From: Amycolatopsis tucumanensis
Lineage (GTDB): Bacteria > Actinomycetota > Actinomycetes > Mycobacteriales > Pseudonocardiaceae
Direction: 5' to 3'
Assembly (NCBI RefSeq): GCF_021654135.1
Contig: NZ_JAKGSD010000005.1
Span: 124,001 to 188,000, forward strand
Length of the DNA: 64,000 nt
Of the stretch, positions 33,838 to 41,965 are shown piece after piece (position 1 is the stretch's first letter; every line of letters starts with the position of its first letter). The translations under genes were made by a program, and so were the position numbers. Under the pieces are notes generated by a model. The model was not told where the DNA came from and searched no databases. It saw only the letters and a program-made list of their open reading frames with translations.

Positions 33838-33873
33838 GAAGGGCCCCGGCGCTCGTGCGCCGGGGCTCTTCTT
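33838..33873. terminator. Terminator between livF and the thioesterase gene
   Basis: GCCCCGGCGC-TCGT-GCGCCGGGGC forms a 10-bp GC stem (33843-33866) extended by GAAG/CTTC ends with T-rich flanks. It lies between converging genes and can serve both. Confidence 0.85.
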
Positions 33874-33882
33874 CGTGGTGGA

Positions 33883-34326
33883 TCAGCGGCTGCCGGGGGC
33901 GGCGTCGCGCACCAGGCAGGACAAGCGCGCGGTGCAGGTGCGGCGGCCCTGGTCGTCGGTCAGCACGATCTCGGCGGTGATGGTGCCGCGGCCGACGTGC
34001 AGCGGCGTCGCCACGCCGGTGACCAGGCCTTCCCGCGCGGCGCGGTGGTGGGTGCAGGACAGCTCGAACCCGAGCGTGGCCTTGTCCGCGCCCGCGTTGA
34101 GCGCCGCCACGGTCGAGCCCAGCGCCTCCGCGAGCACGGCGTTCGCGCCGCCGTGCAGCAGGCCGTAGGGCTGCAGGTTGCCCTCGACCGGCATCGTGCC
34201 GACCACCCGCTCCGCCGTGAGCTCGACGAACTCGATGCCGAGCTTGTCGTTGAGCTGCTGCTCCGCGACGCGCGGATCGATGCCCGCGAGCTGCTCGCGG
34301 ATGGCTTCGGAGAGGTTCTCGGACAA
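33883..34326 (-). CDS. Hotdog-fold acyl-CoA thioesterase (PaaI-like)
   Basis: The 147-residue protein contains GNLQPYGLLHGGANAVLAEALGS, the active-site helix of PaaI/YdiI-like thioesterases (HGGA...E), and VGRGTITAEIVLTDDQGRRTCTARLSCLV in the last strands. TTG 34326 is preferred because GAGGAG lies 10 bp upstream. It is divergent from polA, as thioesterase-family genes are next to polA in related actinobacteria. Confidence 0.85.
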   Translation of the reverse strand: MSENLSEAIREQLAGIDPRVAEQQLNDKLGIEFVELTAERVVGTMPVEGNLQPYGLLHGGANAVLAEALGSTVAALNAGADKATLGFELSCTHHRAAREGLVTGVATPLHVGRGTITAEIVLTDDQGRRTCTARLSCLVRDAAPGSR

Positions 34327-34411
34327 CGCGGGTGACTCCTCGGTGAGACGACGGCAAGGCAGGACGACCGCTCGCGCGGTTCTGTCGGTGCCCCACCCTA
34401 GACTCGCACCC

Positions 34412-37147
34412 GTGAGCCCCAGCCAGAACCAGCCAGTAGCCAACACCACAGCGACGGCGCCCGCGGAAGGACGGCCGCGGCTGTTGCTGATCGACGGCCA
34501 CTCGATGGCCTACCGCGCCTTCTTCGCCGTGCCTGCCGACCGGTTCAAGACCTCCACCGGCCAGGTCACCAACGCGGTGTTCGGGTTCACCTCGATGCTC
34601 ATCAACCTGCTGCGCGACGAGCAGCCGACGCACCTCGCGGTGGCGTTCGACGTGTCGCGGCAGACGTTCCGCTCGGCGACCTTCGCCGACTACAAGGCCA
34701 CCCGGACGTCGACGCCGGACGAGTTCAAGGGGCAGGTCGACCTGGTCAAGGACGTGCTCGGGGTGCTCGGCATCCCGGTGCTGACCAAGGACAACTACGA
34801 GGCCGACGACATCATCGCCACGCTGACCACGCAGGCGACGGCCGAGGGCTACCAGGTGCTGATCTGCACCGGCGACCGCGACGCGCTGCAGCTGGTGGAC
34901 GACTCGACGACGGTCCTGTACCCGCGCAAGGGCGTGTCCGACCTGGTCCGCTACGACCCGGCCGGGGTGGCGGAGAAGTACGGGCTCACGCCGTCGCAGT
35001 ACCCGGACTTCGCGGCGCTGCGCGGCGACCCGTCGGACAACCTGCCGGGCATCCCGGGCGTCGGGGAGAAGACCGCCACCAAGTGGATCCAGCAGTTCGG
35101 GTCGCTGGACGCGCTGATCGACCGGGTCGACGAGGTCAAGGGCAAGGTCGGCGACGCGCTGCGCGCCCACCTGAGCTCGGTGACGCTCAACCGCCAGCTC
35201 ACCGAGCTGGTGCGGGACGTGCCGCTGGACGCCACGCCCGGCGACCTCGCGCTCAAGCCGTGGGACCGGGACGCGGTCCACCGGCTGTTCGACGAGCTCG
35301 AGTTCCGGGTGCTGCGCGACCGGCTGTTCCAGACGCTGTCCAGCGCGGAGCCGGAGGCCGAGTCCGGGTTCGAGGTGGAGGGCGCCGCGGTGCCCGCGGG
35401 CGGTCTCGCGGCGTGGCTGTCGAAGCACACCAAGGCCGGCCAGACCGTGGGCCTGTCCTTCCGCACCACCGGTTCGTCGGTGCGGTCGGACATCCAGTCG
35501 ATCAGCCTGGCCGCGCCGGGCGGCGAGGCCGGGTACGTCGACGTCACCGCCCTGGACGAGGCCGACGAGCAGGCGCTGGCCGCGTGGCTGGCCGACCCGG
35601 CGATCGCCAAGGCCGGGCACGCGCTGAAGGTGCCGCTGCACGCGCTGCGGGCGCGCGGCTGGAAGCTCGCGGGCCTGGCGATGGACACCGAGCTGGCCGC
35701 GTACCTGGTCCGGCCGGGGCAGCGGTCGTTCGAGCTGGACGACCTGGTGCTGCGGTACCTGCAGCGCGAGCTGCGCAACGACAGCGACTCCGGCGACGGC
35801 CAGCTGTCCCTGCTCGACGGCGACGACGGCGACCAGAAGCTGGTGCAGGGCGAGCTGGTCCGCGCCAGCGCGGTCGCCGAGCTGGCCGGCGCCCTCTCCG
35901 CCGAGCTGGACAAGATCAGCGGCACCAGGCTGCTCGGCGACATCGAGCTGCCGTTGCTGCAGGTCATCGCCGAGGTCGAGGCCGCGGGCGTGGCCGTCGA
36001 CATCGAGCAGCTGACCGCGCTGGAGGCGCACTACGGCGCCCGCGTGAAGCAGGCCGCCGAGGCCGCGTACGGCGTGATCGGCAAGCAGGTCAACCTGGGC
36101 TCGCCCAAGCAGCTGCAGGTCGTGCTGTTCGACGAGCTGGGCATGCCGAAGACCAAGCGCACCAAGACCGGCTACACCACCGACGCCGAGGCGCTGCAGA
36201 CGCTGTACGAGAAGACCGAGCACCCGTTCCTGCAGCACTTGCTGGAGCACCGGGACGCCACCCGGCTCAAGAGCACGGTCGAGGGCCTGCTCAAGTCGGT
36301 CGCCGACGACGGCCGGATCCACACCACGCTGCACCAGACGATCGCGGCCACCGGTCGTCTGTCCTCTGTGGACCCGAACCTGCAGAACATCCCGATCCGC
36401 ACCGAGGAGGGCCGCCGCATCCGCGACGCGTTCGTCGTCGGCGACGGGTACGCGGAGCTGCTCACCGCGGACTACAGCCAGATCGAGATGCGGATCATGG
36501 CGCACCTGTCCGAGGACGCGGCGCTGATCGAGGCGTTCCAGTCCGGGTTCGACTTCCACGCGGCCACCGCGGCGCGCGTGTTCGGCGTCGACCCGGCCGA
36601 GGTCACCGGGCCGCAGCGGGCGAAGATCAAGGCGATGAACTACGGCCTGGCCTACGGGCTGTCGGCCTACGGCCTGTCGCAGCAGCTGCGGATCTCCACC
36701 GAAGAGGCCCGCGGGCTGATGGACGAGTACTTCGCCCGGTTCGGCGGGGTGCGCGACTACCTGCACAGCGTCGTGGTCGAGGCGGGCAAGGTCGGCTACA
36801 CCGAGACGATCTTCGGCCGTCGCCGCTACCTGCCCGACCTCAACAGCGACAACCGGCAGCGGCGCGAGATGGCCGAGCGGATGGCGCTCAACGCGCCGAT
36901 CCAGGGCAGCGCGGCCGACATCATCAAGGTCGCGATGATCGGCGTGCACCGCGCGATCGCCGAGGCCGGCCTGCGGTCGCGGGTGCTGCTGCAGGTGCAC
37001 GACGAACTGATCGTCGAGGTCAGCGAGGGCGAGCGCGACCGGGTCGAGGAGCTGGTGCGCCGCGAGATGGGCGCGGCGTACGAGCTGGCCGTGCCGCTGG
37101 AGGTGTCGGTCGGGTTCGGCCGGTCCTGGAACGAGGCGGCGCACTGA
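34412..37147 (+). CDS. polA: DNA polymerase I
   Basis: The 911-residue protein starts at GTG 34412 and has an N-terminal 5'-3' exonuclease (LLIDGHSMAYRAFFAV, DNYEADDIIATLT), a central degenerate proofreading domain, and the family A polymerase core. Motif A is DYSQIEMRIMAHLSED (near 687), motif B is RAKIKAMNYGLAYGLSAYG (near 736), and motif C is QVHDELIVEV (near 861). The central domain keeps MDTELAAYLV but lacks a clear ExoI DxE pair, so proofreading is probably absent, as in mycobacterial Pol I. Confidence 0.96.
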   Translation: MSPSQNQPVANTTATAPAEGRPRLLLIDGHSMAYRAFFAVPADRFKTSTGQVTNAVFGFTSMLINLLRDEQPTHLAVAFDVSRQTFRSATFADYKATRTSTPDEFKGQVDLVKDVLGVLGIPVLTKDNYEADDIIATLTTQATAEGYQVLICTGDRDALQLVDDSTTVLYPRKGVSDLVRYDPAGVAEKYGLTPSQYPDFAALRGDPSDNLPGIPGVGEKTATKWIQQFGSLDALIDRVDEVKGKVGDALRAHLSSVTLNRQLTELVRDVPLDATPGDLALKPWDRDAVHRLFDELEFRVLRDRLFQTLSSAEPEAESGFEVEGAAVPAGGLAAWLSKHTKAGQTVGLSFRTTGSSVRSDIQSISLAAPGGEAGYVDVTALDEADEQALAAWLADPAIAKAGHALKVPLHALRARGWKLAGLAMDTELAAYLVRPGQRSFELDDLVLRYLQRELRNDSDSGDGQLSLLDGDDGDQKLVQGELVRASAVAELAGALSAELDKISGTRLLGDIELPLLQVIAEVEAAGVAVDIEQLTALEAHYGARVKQAAEAAYGVIGKQVNLGSPKQLQVVLFDELGMPKTKRTKTGYTTDAEALQTLYEKTEHPFLQHLLEHRDATRLKSTVEGLLKSVADDGRIHTTLHQTIAATGRLSSVDPNLQNIPIRTEEGRRIRDAFVVGDGYAELLTADYSQIEMRIMAHLSEDAALIEAFQSGFDFHAATAARVFGVDPAEVTGPQRAKIKAMNYGLAYGLSAYGLSQQLRISTEEARGLMDEYFARFGGVRDYLHSVVVEAGKVGYTETIFGRRRYLPDLNSDNRQRREMAERMALNAPIQGSAADIIKVAMIGVHRAIAEAGLRSRVLLQVHDELIVEVSEGERDRVEELVRREMGAAYELAVPLEVSVGFGRSWNEAAH

Positions 37148-37151
37148 CGGC

Positions 37152-37592
37152 ATGACGGACCGGGCGGCGGTGGTGGCGCAGGTGCGCCGCGCCAAGGACT
37201 GGATGGACGCGCACTACGCCGAGCCCCTCGACGTGGACGCGCTCGCCGCCGTCGCCTGCTGTTCGCGCTACCACTTCATGCGCTCGTTCGCCGCCGCGTA
37301 CGGGGAGAGCCCGAAGGCCTACCTGACGCGGCGGCGCATCGAGCGGGCGCAGGACCTGCTGCGGTCGGTGAACCTGACGGTCACCGAGGTGTGCCTGGCC
37401 GTCGGGTTCACCAGCCTCGGCACGTTCAGCCGCCGGTTCGCCGAGATCACCGGTTCCTCGCCGAGCGAGTACCGGGCGCGGGTGCGCGCGGACGGGCCGC
37501 CGCCGGTGCCCGGGTGCTACCTGATGATGTGGACCCGGCCCGCGGCGGGAACAGCACATTCGGAGAAGCCGGGGGACGTCCCAGGTCAGTAG
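37152..37592 (+). CDS. AraC-family transcriptional regulator (DNA-binding domain only)
   Basis: The 146-residue protein is essentially a double helix-turn-helix (LAAVACCSRYHFMRSFAAAYGESPKAYLTRRRIERAQDLL ... EVCLAVGFTSLGTFSRRFAEITGSSPSEYRAR). There is no sensing domain, only a short tail. It is followed after 31 bp by a glyoxalase-family gene. This pairing is widespread in actinobacteria and suggests joint control. Confidence 0.9.
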   Translation: MTDRAAVVAQVRRAKDWMDAHYAEPLDVDALAAVACCSRYHFMRSFAAAYGESPKAYLTRRRIERAQDLLRSVNLTVTEVCLAVGFTSLGTFSRRFAEITGSSPSEYRARVRADGPPPVPGCYLMMWTRPAAGTAHSEKPGDVPGQ

Positions 37593-37623
37593 CGTTCTTC
37601 CCATCGACCACAGGAGGTTCGCG

Positions 37624-38055
37624 ATGATCAAGGGGCTGTCCCACTCCAGCGTGTACGTGCTGGACCAGGATTCGGCAAAGGCGTTCTACACCGAGAAGCT
37701 CGGCTTCGAGGTGCGGCGGGACCTGCAGATCGGCGACTTCCGCTGGCTCACGGTCGGGCCGCCCGACCAGCCGGACCTCGACTTCATCCTGATGAAGCCG
37801 GGGCCGCCGCAGCACGACGCGGAGACCGAGAAGCAGATCCGGGAACTGGTGGCCAAGGGCGCGTTCGGCGGGGGCGTGTGGAAGACCGCCGACTGCCGCG
37901 GGACGCACGCCGAGCTGGCCGCGCGCGGGGTGACGTTCCTGCAGGAGCCGGCCGAGCGGCCGTACGGGATCGAGGCCGTGTTCCGCGACGACTCGGGCAA
38001 CTGGTTCAGCCTCACCCAGCCGCACGCGTTCGACCCCGGCAAGGACTGGGGCTGA
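37624..38055 (+). CDS. Glyoxalase/bleomycin-resistance-family protein (VOC superfamily)
   Basis: The 143-residue protein has the VOC beta-alpha-beta pattern (GLSHSSVYVLDQDSAKAFYTEKLGFEVRRD, and a second module ending EAVFRDDSGNWFSLTQP). Potential metal ligands are H7 and a glutamate near the end. ATG 37624 follows AGGAGG. Its substrate is unknown. Confidence 0.87.
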   Translation: MIKGLSHSSVYVLDQDSAKAFYTEKLGFEVRRDLQIGDFRWLTVGPPDQPDLDFILMKPGPPQHDAETEKQIRELVAKGAFGGGVWKTADCRGTHAELAARGVTFLQEPAERPYGIEAVFRDDSGNWFSLTQPHAFDPGKDWG

Positions 38056-38176
38056 TCTTCGCCGGTTCCCGGCCGGATCGGGCGCTGGGACGTGGAAAGG
38101 TTTCCGGCGCATTGCGGCGGGGAGAAGGCCACGTCGAGAGGCTGCCCGTGCCGCGAGCAGCAGGTAGCGTGGGGTC

Positions 38177-38794
38177 ATGGCTGGCCGGAAAGCGCTGATC
38201 CTGGCGGGTACGGGGATGCTGGCCGGGCTCGCCGAAGTCCTGACCAGGGAGGGCTGGCACGTGGTGCTGCCGTCCCGGCGGTACCACCCGCTCGACTGCG
38301 AGGTGCGGCCGGGGGAGGCGGCGCGGCGGTCGATGCGGCCGCCGGGGCACCGGCCCTTCCGCGACGGCACGATCCGCCCGTGGGGCGGCGGGAAGGCGAT
38401 CTGGGTCGAGGCGCACTGGGACCGGCCGCGGGAGCTCGCCGCGAAGGCGGAGCTGGCGCTGCGCGGGCAGGCGGACCTGCTGGTGGCGTGGATCCACGAG
38501 CAGTACCGGCGGTCGGTGATGGGCGCGGTGGAGTCCCTGCTCGCCGACGGCGCGCCGGTGGTGGAGGTGCGGGGCGGCCTCAGCGGCACCGGGGCGGTCG
38601 AACCGCCCGACCCGCTGCTGCCCCTGCACCCGACCCAGGTGGTGCAGCTGGGCACGGTCTCCGCCTACGACGCCCACCGTTCCTTGGCCCAGGCCGAGAT
38701 CGCCGAGGGAGTGCTCGAAGCGGTGCGCCGGGCCCTGGCCGGCCACGCGACGTCGACGCACCAGATCGGCCAGCTGCGGCCGATGGTGCGCTGA
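38177..38794 (+). CDS. Rossmann-fold protein, short-chain-dehydrogenase-like
   Basis: The 205-residue protein opens KALILAGTGMLAGLAEVLTREGWHVVLPSRR, a Rossmann nucleotide-binding start with GTGML in place of the classic SDR glycine motif. It has LLVAWIHEQY in the next sheet region but no YxxxK pair. It may bind NAD(P) without being a classic dehydrogenase. The function is unknown. Confidence 0.75.
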   Translation: MAGRKALILAGTGMLAGLAEVLTREGWHVVLPSRRYHPLDCEVRPGEAARRSMRPPGHRPFRDGTIRPWGGGKAIWVEAHWDRPRELAAKAELALRGQADLLVAWIHEQYRRSVMGAVESLLADGAPVVEVRGGLSGTGAVEPPDPLLPLHPTQVVQLGTVSAYDAHRSLAQAEIAEGVLEAVRRALAGHATSTHQIGQLRPMVR

Positions 38795-39101
38795 GCCTGC
38801 ACGCCGCCGCTTGCGGCGGCGGACGGGGACCTGACGTTGGTGGCCACGTGCGGCTCGGACTGGGAGCGTGTGCTGCCGGAATTCGCGGATGGTGCCGGGC
38901 GGGGGAACCGCCTCGATGGCGAGCAGGTGCGGCCGCCGGTGCCCTGGGTGGCGCGCTCGGCCCCCGCTTGGCAGCCGGGATCGCGTGCCGCTGGAATTGG
39001 CGGAGGCTCGCCCCGATGTCGGGTGGGGGATGCGCCTCGTTGGTGGGCGGGCGCGGCCCCAGGGAAGCGGCCCAGGCGGGCGGCCGGGCGAGGCCAGCCC
39101 A
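38795..39101. other. Intergenic region with a terminator-like hairpin
   Basis: A GC hairpin, GCCGCCGC-TT-GCGGCGGC at 38803-38820, follows the Rossmann-protein stop and probably ends its transcript. The remaining 280 bp up to the stop of the converging sigma-factor gene shows no convincing gene on either strand. Confidence 0.55.
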
Positions 39102-40328
39102 TCAGCCCGGAGCGCCGATTTCCCGCATCTCGGCGAGGCGGTCCGCCAGGAACGCACGCTCGGTCTCGTTGTCCGTCAGGCGCAGAGCGTGCTCGTAGGC
39201 GGCGGCCGCCTCGACCGGCCGGCCGAGGCGGCGCAGCAGGTCTGCCTTGATCGCGGGCAGGTAGTGGTACCCGGACAACCGGCGGTCGTCTTCCAGCTCC
39301 GTCACCTCGGCCAGCGCCTGCGCCGGGCCGTCGACCATCGCCACCGCCACCGCCCGGTTCAGCGCCACCACCGGCGACGGCCACACCTTCGCCAGTTCGT
39401 CGTACAGCACCAGGATCTGCGGCCAGTCCGTCGCCTCGTACGACGGTGCGCTCGCGTGCAGCACCGCGATCGCCGCCTGCAGGGCGAAACGGCCTGGCGG
39501 GCCGCCGCGCAGGGACGTCACCACCAGCTCGTCCGCCTCCGCGAGCGCGGCGCGATCCCAGCGGGAACGGTCCTGTTCGGACAGCAGCAGGAGCCGCCCC
39601 GTCCCGTCCGTGCGCGTCGCCCGGCGCGCGTGCCCCGCCAGCAGCAACGCCAGCAACCCCCGCACCTCCCGCGAGTCCGGCACCAGCTCTCGCAGCAGCC
39701 GCGCCAGTTCCAGCGCCCGCTCGGCGCACGCCACCCGCATCAGCGACTCGCCCGACGGCGCCGTGTGCCCGGTCGTGAACAGCAGGTGGATCGTCGTCAG
39801 CACCGCGTCCAGCCGCTCCGGCAGCTCGGCCGGTGCGGGCATCCGGAACGGGATCCGTGCCGCCGCGATCTTCTTCTTCGCCCGCGTGATCCGGGCCGCC
39901 ATCGTCGCCGGCGGCACCAGGAACGCCGCCGCGACGTCCGGCGTCGGCACGCCGCACACCAGCCGCAAGGTCAGGGCCACCTGCGCCTCGGCCGACAACG
40001 CGGGGTGGCAGCACAGGAACACCAGCCGCAGCGGGTCGTCGGCCACCGGGCCGTCCGGCGCGGGCTCGACCAGCAACGGCAGCTTCGCGCGCAGCGTCGC
40101 CGCGCGCCGCAGGGCGTCCAGCGCGTTGTGCCGCGCCGCGGTCGTCAGCCACGCGGCCGGGCGGTCCGGCACGCCGTCGCGGGCCCACGAGTCGAGCGCG
40201 GCGGCGTAGGCGTCCTGGACGCACTCCTCCGCCAGGTCGAGATCACGCGTGACGCGCACCGTCGCGGCGAGCACCCTGGCCCACTCGCGGCGGTGCGCGT
40301 CGGCGACGGCGTCCCGGACCCCGGTCAC
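39102..40328 (-). CDS. ECF sigma factor with C-terminal TPR-like extension (ECF42 type)
   Basis: The 408-residue protein has sigma region 2 (LDLAEECVQDAYAAALDSWARDGVPDRPAAWLTTAARHNALDALRR) and region 4 (LSAEAQVALTLRLVCGVPTPDVAAAFLVPPATMAARITRAKKKI). A long C-terminal helical extension of about 200 residues follows. The extension and the adjacent DGPF/YCII gene are the hallmarks of the ECF42 group, in which activity depends on the C-terminal domain and there is no anti-sigma factor. GTG 40328 overlaps the DGPF-protein stop. Confidence 0.9.
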   Translation of the reverse strand: MTGVRDAVADAHRREWARVLAATVRVTRDLDLAEECVQDAYAAALDSWARDGVPDRPAAWLTTAARHNALDALRRAATLRAKLPLLVEPAPDGPVADDPLRLVFLCCHPALSAEAQVALTLRLVCGVPTPDVAAAFLVPPATMAARITRAKKKIAAARIPFRMPAPAELPERLDAVLTTIHLLFTTGHTAPSGESLMRVACAERALELARLLRELVPDSREVRGLLALLLAGHARRATRTDGTGRLLLLSEQDRSRWDRAALAEADELVVTSLRGGPPGRFALQAAIAVLHASAPSYEATDWPQILVLYDELAKVWPSPVVALNRAVAVAMVDGPAQALAEVTELEDDRRLSGYHYLPAIKADLLRRLGRPVEAAAAYEHALRLTDNETERAFLADRLAEMREIGAPG

Positions 40329-40660
40329 ACCTCCATCAACGGCCGCACCTCGACCGCCCCGTCCATGATCGGCAGCAGCTTCCCGATGGCCACCGCCTGA
40401 TCGAGGTCGGCCGCCTCGACCACGAAGAACCCGGCGATGACCTCCTTGCTCTCCAGGAACGGGCCGTCGGTCACCGCGCCGCCCTTGTGGATCGTGCGGG
40501 CCTGCGCCACCGGCTGCAGCCCCTGCTCGTGCACCACCCGGGCGCCCATGGCCTCGATCTTCGGCCCGACGGCCAGGTTGGCCTCCATGACCTCCGGCGG
40601 GATGTCGGCCACGCCGCCGGGGAGTTCCTTTTCGTAGATCAGGATCGCGTACTGCGGCAT
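40325..40660 (-). CDS. DGPF-domain (YCII-related) protein
   Basis: The 111-residue protein (MPQYAILIYEKELPG ... GGAVTDGPFLESKEVIAGFFVVEAADLDQAVAIGKLLP) carries the eponymous DGPF motif. It is the usual partner and likely regulon member of the overlapping ECF42-type sigma factor. The biochemical function is not known. Confidence 0.92.
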   Translation of the reverse strand: MPQYAILIYEKELPGGVADIPPEVMEANLAVGPKIEAMGARVVHEQGLQPVAQARTIHKGGAVTDGPFLESKEVIAGFFVVEAADLDQAVAIGKLLPIMDGAVEVRPLMEV

Positions 40661-40674
40661 CGTCACGTCCCCGC

Positions 40675-41295
40675 TCACCAGTTGCCCGTTTCCGGCCCCA
40701 TCGCACCACATTCGAGCCCGCCCGCGCGCCGGTAGCGCTGCAGCAGCCCGCCGCGCGGCAACCGCTCGGTGTGGGTCAGCTCCAGCGCGCCCGGCCCGGC
40801 GCCGGAGCCGAACAGCCGCTTGCCCGACCCGATCACCACCGGGAACACCAGCAGCTGGAACTCGTCGACCAGGTCGTGCGCGAGCAGTGTCTGCACCAGG
40901 TCGCTGCTGCCGTGGACCTGGATGTCCCCGCCGTCGCCGCGCTTGAGCTCGGCCACCGCCCCGGCGGCGTCCCCGCGCAGCAGCGTGCAGTTGCGCCAGC
41001 CCACCTCGGTCAGCGTCCGCGAGGCGACGAACTTCGGCAGCCCGTTCATCAGGTTGCCGAACGGGTCGTCGGCCAGCGGCCAGGTCGCGGCGAACTCCTC
41101 GTAGGTCTTCCGGCCGAGCAGGAGCGCGCCGGCTCCGCGGGTGAATTCGAGCATCAGCTCCAGCACCCGCTCGCCGATGAACGGCACCGCCCAGCCGCCG
41201 TGGGCGAAGCCGCCGTCGCGGTCCTCGTCCGGGCCGCCCGGCGCCTGCATCACGCCGTCGGCCGTCACGAACGCCGTGACCACAAGTTTCCGCAT
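40675..41295 (-). CDS. Dihydrofolate-reductase-like protein (RibD C-terminal domain family)
   Basis: The 206-residue protein starts MRKLVVTAFVTADGVMQAPGG and has LLLGRKTYEEFAATWP, the DFNA...GRxTxE pattern of RibD-C/DHFR-like reductases. IQVHGSSDLVQTLLAHDLVDEFQLLVFPVVIGSGKRLF follows, with the cofactor-binding glycines. Such stand-alone proteins are common beside DGPF genes and probably reduce an unknown NADPH-dependent substrate. Confidence 0.88.
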   Translation of the reverse strand: MRKLVVTAFVTADGVMQAPGGPDEDRDGGFAHGGWAVPFIGERVLELMLEFTRGAGALLLGRKTYEEFAATWPLADDPFGNLMNGLPKFVASRTLTEVGWRNCTLLRGDAAGAVAELKRGDGGDIQVHGSSDLVQTLLAHDLVDEFQLLVFPVVIGSGKRLFGSGAGPGALELTHTERLPRGGLLQRYRRAGGLECGAMGPETGNW

Positions 41296-41380
41296 GCCGA
41301 TCCCTTCCTCACCGGGCGTCCCGGTGACGCCCGCGCCCCTACGGCGAACGAGCGGCCCCGGAATCGACAACCGGCGGGAA

Positions 41381-41965
41381 CTAATCCTGGCGGGCCACGC
41401 CCCGGACGAGGAGCATGATGCCCTCGCGCACCTCGGCTCGGGAGCGCTGCGGCTGGAACACCTGCCAGTCCAGGGCGACGACCAGCAGCGTGCCGAACAG
41501 CCCGGCCGCCGCGGTCGGCACCTCGATCCCCGGCGGCAGGCGCCCGGCGTCGGCGACCCGCTGCAGCTGCTCCTTCACGATCGAGACGATGTCCTCGCGC
41601 AGCAGAGACAGCGTCTCCTGCCACTGGCCCGGCGTCCGCCACAGCTCGCTGACCAGGATCTGCGAGAACCCGCGGTGCCCCGCGATGAACTCCAGCCCGG
41701 TGTCCACCAGGGACTCCAGCGCGGCCACCGGGTCCGGCTCGGCCGCGTGCGCCCGCAGCCGCTCGGCGAGCTGCCCGACGCCGTAGCGCAGCAGCGCGTC
41801 GATCAGCCCGTCCTTGCTGCCGAAGTTGTAGTACACGGTGCCCTTCGCGACGCCGGCCGCCGCCGCGATCTCGTCCACCGTGAGCCCGGCCAGCCCCTTC
41901 TCGGTGGCCAGCCGCAGCGTCGCCTCGAACAGCTTCTGCTTGGTGCTTTCGCCGCGGGGGCTCAC
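41381..41965 (-). CDS. TetR-family regulator of the YhgE/Pip exporter operon
   Basis: The 194-residue protein has a TetR helix-turn-helix (LFEATLRLATEKGLAGLTVDEIAAAAGVAKGTVYYNFGSKDGLIDALLR) and a variable ligand domain. It is the last gene of a three-gene overlapping unit. The 28-bp near-palindrome at 44504-44531 upstream of the first gene is its probable operator, making the operon self-controlled. Confidence 0.9.
   Translation of the reverse strand: MSPRGESTKQKLFEATLRLATEKGLAGLTVDEIAAAAGVAKGTVYYNFGSKDGLIDALLRYGVGQLAERLRAHAAEPDPVAALESLVDTGLEFIAGHRGFSQILVSELWRTPGQWQETLSLLREDIVSIVKEQLQRVADAGRLPPGIEVPTAAAGLFGTLLVVALDWQVFQPQRSRAEVREGIMLLVRGVARQD

Noticed and set aside
39630..40230. Open readings on the plus strand opposite the sigma factor
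   Set aside because: Antisense shadows without ribosome sites. The sigma domains read cleanly on the minus strand.
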